Positions 15,599-24,866 are shown, counted from the first letter of the stretch. The stretch is DNA of 41,080 bases from Corallococcus interemptor (GCF_003668875.1 NZ_RAWM01000077.1:1-41080); one strand, 5' to 3'. The notes: a model not told the origin generated them from the sequence alone. A program made the numbers and translations.

Positions 15599-16303
15599 AT
15601 GAACCGTGCGCTGGTCTGCATCCCCACCTACAACGAGCGGGACAACATCGGCCCCATCACCCAGGCGGTGCTGGCGGCGGACCCCCGTGTGGACATCCTC
15701 GTCGTCGACGACAACTCGCCCGACGGGACGGGGCAGCTGGCGGACGCGCTGGCCGCGAAGAACCCGCGCGTGCGCGTGCTCCACCGCGAGAAGAAGGAGG
15801 GCCTGGGCCGCGCGTACCTGGCCGCCTTCCGCTGGGCCCTGGCCGAGGGCTACACGTACATCCTGGAGATGGACGCGGACTTCAGCCACGACCCGCGCTA
15901 CCTGCCCACCTTCCTGGACGCCGCCGAAGGTGGCGCGGACCTGGTGCTGGGCTCGCGCTACGTGGAGGGCGGCGGCACGGTGAACTGGGGCGTGGGCCGG
16001 AAGATCATCAGCCGCGGCGGTTCGCTCTACGCGCGCAGCATCCTGGGCGTGGACGTGCGCGACCTCACCGGCGGCTTCAAGTGCTTCAACCGCCGCGTGC
16101 TGGAGTCCCTCAACCTGGATGAGGTGCGCAGCACCGGGTACGCGTTCCAGATTGAGCTGACCTACCGCACCCTGCGCAAGGGCTTCACCGTGCGAGAGGT
16201 CCCCATCGTGTTCGAGGACCGGCGCGTGGGGCACTCGAAGATGAACAAGAAGATCTTCGTCGAAGCGCTGGGCATGGTCTGGAAGCTCCGCTTCACGGTG
16301 TAA
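15599..16303 (+). CDS. Polyprenol-phosphate mannosyltransferase (DPM1-like, GT2)
   Basis: A 234-residue GT-A glycosyltransferase of family 2. It has the donor motifs CIPTYNERDNIGP at the N-terminus, VVDDNSPDGTGQLAD, EMDADFSHDPRYLP (the DxD region) and GSRYVEGGGTVNWG, then SRGGSLYARSILGVDVRDLTGGFKCF. This matches dolichol/polyprenol-phosphate mannose synthases, which load mannose (or glucose) onto undecaprenyl phosphate at the cytoplasmic face. There is no C-terminal membrane domain, so it is the short soluble form. The start is the ATG at 15599; an upstream TTG is less likely. It lies 72 bp after lpxB and 6 bp before marC. It may feed mannosylation of proteins or surface glycans. Confidence 0.88.
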   Translation: MNRALVCIPTYNERDNIGPITQAVLAADPRVDILVVDDNSPDGTGQLADALAAKNPRVRVLHREKKEGLGRAYLAAFRWALAEGYTYILEMDADFSHDPRYLPTFLDAAEGGADLVLGSRYVEGGGTVNWGVGRKIISRGGSLYARSILGVDVRDLTGGFKCFNRRVLESLNLDEVRSTGYAFQIELTYRTLRKGFTVREVPIVFEDRRVGHSKMNKKIFVEALGMVWKLRFTV

Positions 16304-16309
16304 GGCGCC

Positions 16310-16945
16310 ATGTCGATGTCCGCCATGGTGTCCACCTTCCTCGTGTCGCTGTCCGCCATCTTCTTCGTGGTGGACCCGATTGGCGTCGTGCCGCTGTTCC
16401 TGGCGATGACGGCGGGGGACACCAAGCAGCAGATACGAAGCACCGCCCTGCGCGCCTGTCTGGTGGCGTGCGGGCTGATGCTCTTCTTCGCCGTCTTCGG
16501 CCGCGTCATCTTCCAGGTGTTCGCGGTGTCGCTGGGCGCCTTCCGCGTGGCCGGCGGCATCCTGCTGCTGATTACGTCCCTGGACATGCTCCGCGCGCGG
16601 CCGTCCTCCACGCGCACCAGCCCCACGGAAGAGGAAGAGGGCGTGGTGAAGGAGGACGTGGCCATCGTCCCGCTGGCCATTCCGCTGCTCGCGGGGCCGG
16701 GCGCCATCGCCACGGCCATGGTGCTGATGGCGCGCTCCGGGACGTCCTTCGTGTCCGCGCTGCCGGTGGTCGCGGCGGTGGTGCTCACCTTCACCGCGAC
16801 CTACTTCATCCTCAACGCGTCCAGCCTGGTGCAGCGGGTGCTGCGTCAGTCCGGCGTGGCCATCCTGGAGCGCGTGTCCGGCCTAATCCTGGCCGCCATC
16901 GCGGTGCAGTTCATCGCGGACGGGGCGAAGGACCTGCTCAAATAG
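16310..16945 (+). CDS. MarC family integral membrane protein
   Basis: A 211-residue protein of the MarC/YchE/YhgN family, with about six transmembrane helices. Family marks are visible: FFVVDPIGVVPLFLAMT at about 19-35, FRVAGGILLLITSLDML, a charged loop (STRTSPTEEEEGVVKED), then VPLAIPLLAGPGAIATAMVLM. The biochemical role of this family is not established; early links to antibiotic resistance were not upheld. It follows the mannosyltransferase by 6 bp and so is probably co-transcribed. Its last 8 bp overlap the end of the minus-strand lipoprotein gene. Confidence 0.9.
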   Translation: MSMSAMVSTFLVSLSAIFFVVDPIGVVPLFLAMTAGDTKQQIRSTALRACLVACGLMLFFAVFGRVIFQVFAVSLGAFRVAGGILLLITSLDMLRARPSSTRTSPTEEEEGVVKEDVAIVPLAIPLLAGPGAIATAMVLMARSGTSFVSALPVVAAVVLTFTATYFILNASSLVQRVLRQSGVAILERVSGLILAAIAVQFIADGAKDLLK

Positions 16946-17408
16946 CGTCCGCGCCCGCCACCCACACCGTGCCGTCCTTGCGCACGGTGCCCTGGGGACG
17001 GCCGTCCATGGTGAGGTGCTCCGGGCTGGAGCGCTGAGCGTCGTACGCGTAGCCGCCCTGGACCTCCTGCAGGTACACCACCACTGCGTCCACGACGTTC
17101 TCCTGCACGACCTTGAACGAGTCGCTGGCGCACTGGGTGTCGCCGGTGAAGAAGCGCTCCAGCGAGGCCTCCTCCGGGTGGCGCACGTAGACGACCACGG
17201 GGGCCCTCTGCTCCTTGCCCTCCGAGACGAACTTCTGGATGGCCTGGGCGGGCGCGGGCTGACGCAGCAGCGCCTGGAGGAGCGTGCACTTCTCGTCCTC
17301 GGCCTCCACGCGCTGGGCATAGGGCACGGTGCGCACACAGCCCACCGTCCCCATGAAGCCCAGGCCCGCCACCGCGAGCGCCCAACGGATGCGAGGAAGT
17401 TCCACCAT
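16938..17408 (-). CDS. Small secreted protein, probable lipoprotein
   Basis: A 156-residue protein I cannot assign to a family. It starts MVELPRIRWALAVAGLGFMG and has a lipobox-like TVGC with C24 as the lipidation site; -3 is Thr, so this is imperfect. The mature part holds APVVVYVRHPEEASLERFFTG and ends in a small beta-rich region. The ATG at 17408 is set by a good ribosome site GAGGTG 5 nt upstream, which overlaps the stop of the upstream OmpA gene. A TTG four codons earlier is unlikely. It is last in the lysS-lol-bam-lpx run and overlaps marC tail to tail. Probably periplasmic or outer-membrane. Confidence 0.72.
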   Translation of the reverse strand: MVELPRIRWALAVAGLGFMGTVGCVRTVPYAQRVEAEDEKCTLLQALLRQPAPAQAIQKFVSEGKEQRAPVVVYVRHPEEASLERFFTGDTQCASDSFKVVQENVVDAVVVYLQEVQGGYAYDAQRSSPEHLTMDGRPQGTVRKDGTVWVAGADAI

Positions 17409-17416
17409 GTGACACC

Positions 17417-18442
17417 TCAAGGCTTGCGCCAGCGAGGGGTGAAGGGCGCGTTCGTCAGCGACGGGTCCTCCACCGCGATGATGTATTCGGCGCGGCGGTT
17501 GGCCGCCTCCGCCGTCTCGTCCGGCGTGGGCACCGCCGGGGACTGCTCACCAAAGCCCTCGTAGAACACTGGTACCTTCAGGCCGCGCTGGCGGAAGTAG
17601 GACGCGATGCTCTTCGCCCGCTTGAGCGAAAGCTCGCGGTTGTCACTCGCGCTGCCCACCGTGTCGGTGTGCCCGAGCACGTACAGGCGCAGCGACGCCC
17701 ACCGGCCATACTTATTCAACGCCTCCGTGATGCTCTTGTAGCTGGCGTCCAGCTTGCCCTTCTCCGCCGGCGGGATGTCCGAGCGGCCGGAGGCGAACGT
17801 CACCTCCTCGTGCGGGATGTCCACCTGCCACGGGTAGAGGTCCACGCCGGTGTAGAAGTCCGAGGTGTCGTAGGCGCGCAGGCGGATGTGCATCACCTTG
17901 CCCTCCGCCGGCAGCCACTTCACCTCCAGGGGCGTGCCCGCGGGCGCGCCCTTGAAGTCCACGTCGCCCGCGAAGGCCGTCTTGCCGGTGTCCATCTTCA
18001 CCGAGACTTCCGTCTTCCCGGCCGGACGCGACAGCGTGAAGCGCAGCTTGCGGCCGGCCACGTCCACGTCCTCCGGGCGCACCTCCATCTTCAGCGGGCC
18101 GTTGAGCTCCGTGTCGAAGGACAGGGGCATGGAGCCGGGCTCCGCATTGCCCGGGAAGCGCACGGTCAGCTCGCCCTCGTAGTGGAACTTCCCTTCCGGC
18201 TGCTCCAGGGCGACGCGGCGGGTGATGCCCGGCTTGCCGCCCCCCTTGAGCTCCACCGTCTTGCCGTCGCTGCGCTTGAGCTTCACCTCGAAGCCGTCGA
18301 TGGGCTCCTCGATGTGGACGAGCAGCGTGGGCACACCCTCACCCAGCGCCGCCTTGCCCTCCAGCGACACCCGGATGGCCTCCGCGGAGGCAGAGAGCGG
18401 CAGGCCCAGCAGGGCCACGAGAGGTAGGATTCGGACGGACAT
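17417..18442 (-). CDS. OmpA-family peptidoglycan-binding outer-membrane protein
   Basis: A 341-residue exported protein. The signal peptide is about 1-20 (MSVRILPLVALLGLPLSASA). The middle (20-210) is beta-rich and without a family I recognise. The C-terminal OmpA domain (about 215-325) has VTFASGRSDIPP, the peptidoglycan-binding block VLGHTDTVGSASDNRELSLKRA and NRRAEYIIAV. Such domains grip diaminopimelate in the cell wall and tie the outer membrane to it. There is no obvious N-terminal barrel, so it may be periplasmic. It begins 74 bp after lpxI, a looser gap than the rest of the operon, and its stop overlaps the ribosome site of the lipoprotein gene. Confidence 0.88.
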   Translation of the reverse strand: MSVRILPLVALLGLPLSASAEAIRVSLEGKAALGEGVPTLLVHIEEPIDGFEVKLKRSDGKTVELKGGGKPGITRRVALEQPEGKFHYEGELTVRFPGNAEPGSMPLSFDTELNGPLKMEVRPEDVDVAGRKLRFTLSRPAGKTEVSVKMDTGKTAFAGDVDFKGAPAGTPLEVKWLPAEGKVMHIRLRAYDTSDFYTGVDLYPWQVDIPHEEVTFASGRSDIPPAEKGKLDASYKSITEALNKYGRWASLRLYVLGHTDTVGSASDNRELSLKRAKSIASYFRQRGLKVPVFYEGFGEQSPAVPTPDETAEAANRRAEYIIAVEDPSLTNAPFTPRWRKP

Positions 18443-18516
18443 GCGGCGTCGGCCTCGGCGTCGCGGGGGAGGTGGGGAGGCAACTCCAGCCCGGGGGAAG
18501 GGATTCCCGCGCGAGC

Positions 18517-19320
18517 CTACCGCACGCCCACCAGGGTGATGCCCCGCGCGGTGGCCCCGGAAAAGAGGGCGGGTGCGTCCAACAGCACCGTCCGCCCTAC
18601 CTCCAGCGCGAGCACCCGGGCGCCCACCTCCGCCATGACCTCCAGCGTGCGGGGGCCCACGGCGGGCAAATCAAAGCGCAGGTCCTGCTCCGGCTTGCAG
18701 CGCTTCACCACCACGGCGCCCGGGCCGCCCAGCTTCGCGCCCCGGCGGATGGTCTCGTCGGTGCCCTCCACGGCCTCCAGCGCGAGCACGTGGCCGTCGC
18801 GCACCACCACCGTCTGGCCCACGTCCGCCTGGCCCAGGAGGACCGCCACTTCCCTGCCCAGGGCCACGTCCTTCTCCTGGGCGGGCTTGAGCGCGGGGCC
18901 GGCCAGGTGGCCTTCGGGGCAGAGGACCTCCCCCAGGAAGTCCGTGGGCGCGATGATGGTGATGCCCTGGGACTCGAAGTCCGCGGCCACCGCGCGCAAC
19001 AGCGCGTCGTCCCGGAAGCTGCGCAGGCGGGAGATGATGCGCACCGCGCCCAGGTCCGGCCGGGCCTCCGTGAACGCGCGCACGCGGCCGATGCCGCCCG
19101 CCATGGCCGCCCGGGTGACGCCCGCCTGGCGGAACACCTTCTGGATGCGGCCCACCTGCCCCACGCGCACCCAGGCGAAGTGGCCCACCTCCTGCTCCAG
19201 CGCCGGGTCCGTCTCTCCCCGGTGCGCGGCCACGACGACCTCCAATCCGCGCGCGCGGGCAGCCCGCGCGAAGAGGAAGGGAAGCTGGCCGTTCCCGGCG
19301 ATGAGCCCGATGCGCTCCAC
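18517..19320 (-). CDS. lpxI: UDP-2,3-diacylglucosamine pyrophosphatase LpxI
   Basis: Hydrolyses UDP-2,3-diacylglucosamine to lipid X and UMP, the step done by LpxH in E. coli. The 267-residue DUF1009/LpxI protein has IGLIAGNGQLPFLFARAAR at the N-terminus, an AMAGGIGRVRAF block and the C-terminal signature EGTDETIRRGAKLGG with KRCKPEQDLRFDLPAVGPRT, a region that carries a conserved aspartate in this family. The start is GTG at 19320, with GGAG 9 nt upstream. It lies 33 bp after lpxA and completes the lpxD-fabZ-lpxA-lpxI block. LpxI and LpxH are unrelated and usually exclusive, so this organism probably lacks LpxH. Confidence 0.94.
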   Translation of the reverse strand: MERIGLIAGNGQLPFLFARAARARGLEVVVAAHRGETDPALEQEVGHFAWVRVGQVGRIQKVFRQAGVTRAAMAGGIGRVRAFTEARPDLGAVRIISRLRSFRDDALLRAVAADFESQGITIIAPTDFLGEVLCPEGHLAGPALKPAQEKDVALGREVAVLLGQADVGQTVVVRDGHVLALEAVEGTDETIRRGAKLGGPGAVVVKRCKPEQDLRFDLPAVGPRTLEVMAEVGARVLALEVGRTVLLDAPALFSGATARGITLVGVR

Positions 19321-19353
19321 CCGCTCGACTCCGTTCTCTGGGTGCGACAGGGC

Positions 19354-20130
19354 CTAGCGCGTGACGCCGCGCTTGCTGGTCTCCACGAACCGCACCAGGT
19401 GGTCCACTTCCGGGTGGCTGGCGAGCTCCCCGCGCAGCTGCGCGAGCGCGTCCTGCAGGCTCAGCTTGGAGCGGAACAGGATGCGGTAGGCCTCCTTCAC
19501 GCGGCCAATCTGCTCCTCGGTGAAGCCGCCGCGCTCCAGGCCCACGGTGTTGAGGCCCACCAGCGTGGCCCGGTCCCCCTGCACGGTGCAGTACGGGGGC
19601 ACGTCCATGGTGACCATGGAGCCGCCGGAGATGAACGCGTAGCGCCCCAGCCGGGTGAACTGGTGCACCGCGACGAGGCCGGAAATCTTCACCGAGTCCT
19701 CCACCGTGACGTGGCCCGCGAGCGCGGCCCCGTTGGCGAGGAGGACCTCATTGCCCACGATGCAGTCGTGCGCGATGTGGCTGTTGGCGAGCAGCAGGTT
19801 CCGGTGGCCCAGGCGCGTGGCGCCGCCGCCGGCCACCGTGCCCAGGTTCACCGTGACGAACTCACGGATCTGGTTCTCATCTCCGATGATGAGCTCCGTA
19901 TCCTCGCCCGCGTACTTCAAGTCCTGGGGCGCCGCGCCCACCGAACAGAACTGGAAGAGGTGGTTGCGCTCCCCGAGCGTGGTGCGGCCTTCGACGACGA
20001 CGTGCGGCCCGATGCGGGTGCCCGCGCCGATGACGACCTGGGGTCCGATGACCGAGAACGGCCCCACCTCCACGGTGTCGTGGAGCCGGGCTCCCGGATG
20101 GACGACCGCGGTGGGATGAACCTGCGCCAT
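19354..20130 (-). CDS. lpxA: UDP-N-acetylglucosamine acyltransferase
   Basis: Adds a 3-hydroxyacyl chain from ACP to the 3-OH of UDP-GlcNAc, the first step of lipid A synthesis; a cytoplasmic trimer. The 258-residue protein has the N-terminal hexapeptide repeats of a left-handed beta helix, starting IHPTAVVHP-like (VHPTAVVHPGARL). The active-site block is NSHIAHDCIVGN, with H121 in the position of the catalytic histidine and H118 as partner. SGGSMVTMDVPPYCTVQGDRA and the helical C-terminal domain follow. The ATG is 34 bp after fabZ. The gene order lpxD-fabZ-lpxA is the classic one. Confidence 0.97.
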   Translation of the reverse strand: MAQVHPTAVVHPGARLHDTVEVGPFSVIGPQVVIGAGTRIGPHVVVEGRTTLGERNHLFQFCSVGAAPQDLKYAGEDTELIIGDENQIREFVTVNLGTVAGGGATRLGHRNLLLANSHIAHDCIVGNEVLLANGAALAGHVTVEDSVKISGLVAVHQFTRLGRYAFISGGSMVTMDVPPYCTVQGDRATLVGLNTVGLERGGFTEEQIGRVKEAYRILFRSKLSLQDALAQLRGELASHPEVDHLVRFVETSKRGVTR

Positions 20131-20164
20131 GTCCTTCTCTCCTCAGCAGCGCGTGTGACGCGCC

Positions 20165-20635
20165 CTACGGCGCCGCGCTCTCGTCGCCCTTGGCGGCCTT
20201 GTTCTTGTCCACCACGGTGGCGAGGAACTCTCCTTCCGCCACCCTGGCGCCATCCACCGACGCCACACCCTTCGTCTTCCAGATGGCGCCCTTGTGGCGG
20301 ATGACCTCGATGTCCAACTGGAGCCTGTCTCCCGGCACCACCGGCTTGCGGAAGCGCGCGTTGTCCACGCCCATCAGGTACGTGACGAGCCGCGTCGGGT
20401 CCATGGCTTCCGTCTTATACGCAAGGATGGCCGTGGCCTGGGCAAGCGCCTCCAGGATGAGCACGCCCGGCATCACCGGGTGCCCCGGGAAGTGGCCGTT
20501 GAAGAAGGGCTCGTTGATGGTGACGTTCTTGTACGCCGTGAGCTTCTGGCCCGGCACGATTTCCACCACCCGGTCCACCAGGAGGAACGGGTAGCGGTGC
20601 GGCAGCAGCGCCTGGATCTCGCCAATGTCCATCAT
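20165..20635 (-). CDS. fabZ: 3-hydroxyacyl-ACP dehydratase FabZ
   Basis: Dehydrates 3-hydroxyacyl-ACP in fatty acid synthesis and competes with LpxA and LpxD for the same acyl donors. The 156-residue hot-dog-fold protein has [13 protein letters not shown] (11-23) and the active-site helix [20 protein letters not shown], with H48 and E62 as the catalytic pair. The start is the ATG at 20635, which overlaps the lpxD stop by 4 bp; the next codon is also ATG. It lies between lpxD and lpxA, as in many Gram-negatives. Confidence 0.97.
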   Translation of the reverse strand: MMDIGEIQALLPHRYPFLLVDRVVEIVPGQKLTAYKNVTINEPFFNGHFPGHPVMPGVLILEALAQATAILAYKTEAMDPTRLVTYLMGVDNARFRKPVVPGDRLQLDIEVIRHKGAIWKTKGVASVDGARVAEGEFLATVVDKNKAAKGDESAAP

Positions 20636-21696
20636 CCGCCCTTCTCCTTCTCCAACAGCTCCACCCTCTTGCGAAGGGCACGCACTTCCTTGAGCAGGTC
20701 CGCCATCTGCCCGGACGCGGCGCTGGCGCGCAGCCAGTCCTTGTGCGGGATGGCGGGGCTGCCGCTGACGACCTGCCCGTCTGGAACGTCATGGGCGACG
20801 CCGGACTGCGCGCCCACCTTGGCCAGGTCACCCACCCGGATGTGGCCCACCACGCCCACCTGCCCCGCCAGCACCACGCCGGTGCCCACCTCCGCCGAAC
20901 CCGACACGCCCGCCTGCGCGCAGATGAGCGACAGCGGCCCCACGCGCACGTTGTGGGCGATTTGAACCAGGTTGTCGAGCTTCGTTCCCTGGCCCACCAC
21001 CGTTTCACCCACCGTCGCGCGGTCGATGCAGGTGCAGGCGCCCACCTCCACGTCGTCTTCAATCCGGACGATGCCCACCTGGGGAATCTTGAAGTGGCGG
21101 GGGCCGTCCTCCCCTTCCGCGTCGAAGGCGAAGCCGAAGCCGTCCGCGCCCACCACCGACGAGGCGTGGAGGATGACGCGCGAGCCCACGATGCAGGCCT
21201 CGCGCACCGTGGCGTGCGGGTAGAGCACGCAGTCGTCGCCGACGCGCGCGCCCTCGCCCACGTAGGCGCCGGGGTGCAGCACCGTGCGGGCGCCGACGTG
21301 GGCGCCCTTCTCCACCACCGCCCCGGCCTTCACCGTGGCCTCCGGGTGCACCGAGGCCTCCGGGTGGACGTGGGCGGCAGGGTGGATGCCCGCCGCGGGC
21401 CGCGTGGCCGGATGGAACAGGGTCAGGAGCTTCGCGTACGCCAGGTGCGGGTTGGGCACCCGCACCAGCGCCACGCCGTCGCGAGCGGGGGCATCCCGCC
21501 CCACCAGCACCGCCGAGGCGCGGGTGGCCTCGAACTGCTTGCGGTAGCGGGGGTTGCCGTAGAACGACACCTCCCCGGGCACTGCCTCCTCCAGGCCGTT
21601 CAGGCCATGGACGAGCAGTCCCGGGTCGCCGAGGAGCTCACCCCCGACGTGGGCGGCGATGTCCCCCAGCCGGTGCGCGTTGGGTGCGGAAGGCAC
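20632..21696 (-). CDS. lpxD: UDP-3-O-acylglucosamine N-acyltransferase
   Basis: Adds the second 3-hydroxyacyl chain, to the 2-amino group of UDP-3-O-acylglucosamine. The 354-residue protein has the N-terminal uridine-binding domain ([21 protein letters not shown], 31-51). The left-handed beta-helix of hexapeptide repeats (about 104-320) holds the catalytic block [12 protein letters not shown] with H248. A C-terminal helix ends LEKEKGG. Family length is normal. It begins 18 bp after ompH/skp, in the bamA-skp-lpxD order known from E. coli. Confidence 0.96.
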   Translation of the reverse strand: MPSAPNAHRLGDIAAHVGGELLGDPGLLVHGLNGLEEAVPGEVSFYGNPRYRKQFEATRASAVLVGRDAPARDGVALVRVPNPHLAYAKLLTLFHPATRPAAGIHPAAHVHPEASVHPEATVKAGAVVEKGAHVGARTVLHPGAYVGEGARVGDDCVLYPHATVREACIVGSRVILHASSVVGADGFGFAFDAEGEDGPRHFKIPQVGIVRIEDDVEVGACTCIDRATVGETVVGQGTKLDNLVQIAHNVRVGPLSLICAQAGVSGSAEVGTGVVLAGQVGVVGHIRVGDLAKVGAQSGVAHDVPDGQVVSGSPAIPHKDWLRASAASGQMADLLKEVRALRKRVELLEKEKGG

Positions 21697-21714
21697 GGGG
21701 GAGTCCAGAGGCGC

Positions 21715-22278
21715 CTACTTCTTGACCGGGGCGTCCTTGGCCGCCGGCGCCGCGGGCTTCTTGGTGTTGTTGTAGTTGCGGACGACCTCGTTGGAGATGT
21801 CGTACTGGGACAGCGCGAAGACGATGCCCGAGTCACGCTTGTCCAGCACGATGCCCAGCCCGTCCCGCTCCGCGATGGTCGCGATGACCTGGTCGATGCG
21901 GTTGACGATGGGCTCCATCTCCTGGCGCTCCTTGTTGGCGGCCTCGGCGCGGCTGCGCTCGTACTTCTGCGCCAGCTCCATCACCTTCTTCTGGAGCTCC
22001 GTGGCCTTCTGGGTGCGCGTGGCCTCGCTCATGGCGCTGGCCTGCTTGTCCAGGGTCTCCTTCTCCTTGCGGAGGGCGTCCTGCTCCTTGTCGATCTCCT
22101 TCTGGCGGTCCTCCAGCCACTTCTGGAGGCGGGCCTTGGCGGCCTTGCCGTCATCCACCTCCAGCAGCACGCGCTGCAGGTCGACGTAGGCCACCTTGAG
22201 GTCGGCGGCCGAAGCGGCAACCGGGAGGGCGAGCGACAGGACAGCGGCGGCGGCCGCCAGGGTGCTTCGAAGCGACAT
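21715..22278 (-). CDS. OmpH/Skp-family periplasmic chaperone
   Basis: A 187-residue exported protein. The signal peptide is about 1-24 (cleavage after AASA). The start of the mature chain, DLKVAYVDLQRVLLEVDDGK, is the OmpH/Skp signature. A long charged coiled-coil tentacle region follows (about 50-130), and then the return strand IVLDKRDSGIVFA. The tail is alanine/lysine/proline rich (KKPAAPAAKDAPVKK), which is a little unusual. Skp trimers hold unfolded outer-membrane proteins for BamA, encoded just upstream. The ATG has GGAG 8 nt before it. The 119-bp gap to bamA is the widest in this operon and could hold a second promoter, but I see no convincing one. Confidence 0.92.
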   Translation of the reverse strand: MSLRSTLAAAAAVLSLALPVAASAADLKVAYVDLQRVLLEVDDGKAAKARLQKWLEDRQKEIDKEQDALRKEKETLDKQASAMSEATRTQKATELQKKVMELAQKYERSRAEAANKERQEMEPIVNRIDQVIATIAERDGLGIVLDKRDSGIVFALSQYDISNEVVRNYNNTKKPAAPAAKDAPVKK

Positions 22279-22397
22279 GGGTTACGGCTCCTCGAAAAGG
22301 GTGCTGCAGGCTCCGACGTCCGCCGTCCCGGCCTGTTCACTTCCGCCCGTGGAGGGAGGGAGCGCGTGGGCCGGGAAGGCCACGGGGTCAATGCCTA

Positions 22398-24866
22398 TCA
22401 GAAGAAGTTACCGATCGTGAACTCGAACAGGATGGGGTCATCCGAAGGCCGCTTGGTCAGCGGGATTCCCCACTCGAAGCGCAGGGGTCCGATGGGCGAG
22501 AACCAGCGGAAGCCGAAGCCCGCCGAGTGGAAGAGGCCCAGGGGCAGCTTGTCCTGCCGGTCCTCGAAGAACTTCTCGTTGGAGCCGAAGGCATTGCCCG
22601 CGTCGTAGAAGAGCACGCCGCGCAGGCCGGCCTTCTCGAAGATGGGGAACTCCAGCTCGAAGTTGAAGATGAGCTGCTTGTTGCCGCCCACCCGGAACTC
22701 GGTGACGTTGGCGTCCGGGTTGTCCGCGCGGGGCACCAGCAGCGTGGGGCTGATGCTGCGCAGGTAGTAGCCGCGGATCGTGTTGATGCCGCCCACGTAG
22801 TAGAGCTCGCTGATGGGCAGCGGCTTGCTGGAGTCCAGCTGCTGCACGTAGCCCATCGTGGCGTTCGTCTTGAACACGAAGCCCAGGGGCAGCGGGAAGT
22901 ACAGGCGCGAGTAGGCGGTGTAGCGGTTGAAGAGGAACGTGCCGCCCAGGAACGAGGGCGCCGTCTCCACCGAGCCGTAGTGGATGAAGCCGCGCGACGG
23001 GAAGAGGCGGTTGTCGCGCCGGTCGAAGGACACCGACAGGCGCAGCGCGCTGGTGACGCCGGACTGGAACTGGTTGGCCAGCAGCACCGCGCCAATGCCC
23101 TGCCCCGCCTGCACGTCCACGTACTCACGCGAGTAGCCGACCGTGGCCAGCACGTCGTCCACCAGCTGGCGGCCCAGGGAGATGGTGCCGCCCGTGGAGT
23201 TGCGGATGAAGCCCTCGTAGTCCGCCTGCACGCGGAAGAACTCCGCGGACAAGAGGTAGTTCGTGTCCAGGAAGTACGGGTCGTAGAACGACAGCTGGAC
23301 GAGTGAGCGCAGGCCCGAAATCTGGGCGGACGCGGACACGCTCTGGCCCCAGCCGAGGAAGTTGTTCTGCGACACCTGGGCCGTGAAGATGAAGTTCTCC
23401 ACGTTGGAGAAGCCGAGGCCCACCTGGAAGGTGCCGGTGGCCTTCTCCTTCACCTCCACCTGCAACACGATGGCGTTGTCGGAGCTGCCCGGGTGCTGGG
23501 TGATTTCGACGGTCTCGAAGAAGCCCAGCGCGGTGACGCGCTCGCGGCTGCGCTTCACGCCGGTGCCGTTGTAGAGCTCGCCTTCGTAGACGCGCAGCTC
23601 GCGGCGGATGACCTTGTCGCGCGTCTTCGTATTGCCGACGACGTCGATGCGCTCGATGTTGACGAGCGGGCCCTTCTGGATGTCGAAGGTGAGGTCCACC
23701 GTGCGGTCTTCCGCGTTCACGGAAGTCACGGGGTTGATGTTGGCGTAGGCGTACCCCTTGTCGAAGTACACGTCGGAGATGTTGGAGATGTCCGTGGAGA
23801 GCTGGCCGCGGTTGAAGCGCGTCTTGGGGCGCGACTTCATCAGCTTGAGCAGCTCCTCCGGCGGGCGCTCCAGGTCTCCCGCGAAGTCGATCTTCCCGAT
23901 GTCGTACGCCTCACCCTCGGTGATGTGCAGGGTGATGTAGATGTCGCGCTTGTCCGCGGACAGCTGCACGGTGGGCTTGTCCACGCGCACGTTGATGAAG
24001 CCGCGGTCGTAGTAGGCGATCTGGATGACGGCGAGGTCGCGCTGGAAGGCCTCCTCGCGGTAGGTGCCCTCGCCGGTGAAGAAGGACAGGAAGCCGCCCT
24101 CCTTCGTGATCATCGTCGCCTTGAGCTCCTCCGGGGACACCTTCTCCGCGCCCTGGAGGATGATCTGCCGCACCATCACCTTCGAGTGCTCGTTGATGAC
24201 GTAGACGACGTTGACCGCGGCGCCGTTCTCCACCGGGACCAGCCGGTAGTTCACCTCGGCCAGGAAGTAGCCCTTTTCGACGTACTTCTCCTGGATCTTC
24301 TTCTGAGTGGCGCGCACGGCCTCGATGTCGAGGATGCTGCCGGCCTTGAGGTCCAGCTGTTCCTTCAGGTCCTCCGCGCTGAGCTCCTCGTTGCCCTGGA
24401 GCTGCACGGCGCGGATGGTGGGGCGCTCCGACACGCGCACCACGTACGCGATGCCGTTGGCCATGCGCTGCGCGAGCAGCTGCACGTCCGTGAAGTAGCC
24501 CAGGGCCCAGAGGGCCTTGAGGTCCTCCGCGGAGCGGTTGAGCGGGTCACCGACCTTGGTGCGCAGGGCGCGGCGGATGGCCTCGGACTCCACGCGGCGG
24601 TTGCCCTCGACGCGGATCTCCACCACGCGGTCCGAGGGGGACACCCGGGTGTCGTCCTCGTCCGGGGTGGCCAGGGGCACATCCGCACCCGAGGGGGTCC
24701 CCGCGTCCGGAGGCGATACAGGCGTGGCGGCGGGAACGGACGGCGGAACGACGGCGGGCGAACCCGCGTCCACGTCCACCTGGGCGTGGGCAGGAAGCGG
24801 CCCGAGCGCCCACAGGGCGACCGCCAGCAGCGGGAGCAATGACTTGCGCAGAACGGTGAGCCTCAA
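22398..24866 (-). CDS. bamA: Outer membrane protein assembly factor BamA
   Basis: Inserts beta-barrel proteins into the outer membrane. The signal peptide ends ALGPLPAHA. An Ala/Pro/Asp-rich linker of roughly 50 residues follows, then five POTRA domains (for example VVEIRVEGNRRVESEAIRRAL, and VNIERIDVVGNTKTRDKVIRREL in the last). The C-terminal barrel is about 350 residues, with the DRRDNRLFPSRGF-type Omp85 motif, and ends in phenylalanine (IGNFF) as expected of a BAM substrate. There is no ATG at the 5' end. I used TTG at 24866 because it gives a compact signal peptide; TTG at 24896, ten codons longer, is the alternative. It lies downstream of lolD and upstream of ompH/skp. Confidence 0.94.
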   Translation of the reverse strand: MRLTVLRKSLLPLLAVALWALGPLPAHAQVDVDAGSPAVVPPSVPAATPVSPPDAGTPSGADVPLATPDEDDTRVSPSDRVVEIRVEGNRRVESEAIRRALRTKVGDPLNRSAEDLKALWALGYFTDVQLLAQRMANGIAYVVRVSERPTIRAVQLQGNEELSAEDLKEQLDLKAGSILDIEAVRATQKKIQEKYVEKGYFLAEVNYRLVPVENGAAVNVVYVINEHSKVMVRQIILQGAEKVSPEELKATMITKEGGFLSFFTGEGTYREEAFQRDLAVIQIAYYDRGFINVRVDKPTVQLSADKRDIYITLHITEGEAYDIGKIDFAGDLERPPEELLKLMKSRPKTRFNRGQLSTDISNISDVYFDKGYAYANINPVTSVNAEDRTVDLTFDIQKGPLVNIERIDVVGNTKTRDKVIRRELRVYEGELYNGTGVKRSRERVTALGFFETVEITQHPGSSDNAIVLQVEVKEKATGTFQVGLGFSNVENFIFTAQVSQNNFLGWGQSVSASAQISGLRSLVQLSFYDPYFLDTNYLLSAEFFRVQADYEGFIRNSTGGTISLGRQLVDDVLATVGYSREYVDVQAGQGIGAVLLANQFQSGVTSALRLSVSFDRRDNRLFPSRGFIHYGSVETAPSFLGGTFLFNRYTAYSRLYFPLPLGFVFKTNATMGYVQQLDSSKPLPISELYYVGGINTIRGYYLRSISPTLLVPRADNPDANVTEFRVGGNKQLIFNFELEFPIFEKAGLRGVLFYDAGNAFGSNEKFFEDRQDKLPLGLFHSAGFGFRWFSPIGPLRFEWGIPLTKRPSDDPILFEFTIGNFF

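Noticed and set aside
20743-22608. 621-residue plus-strand open frame
   Set aside because: It is antisense to lpxD, ompH and the end of bamA; its composition is that of a shadow of GC-rich genes.
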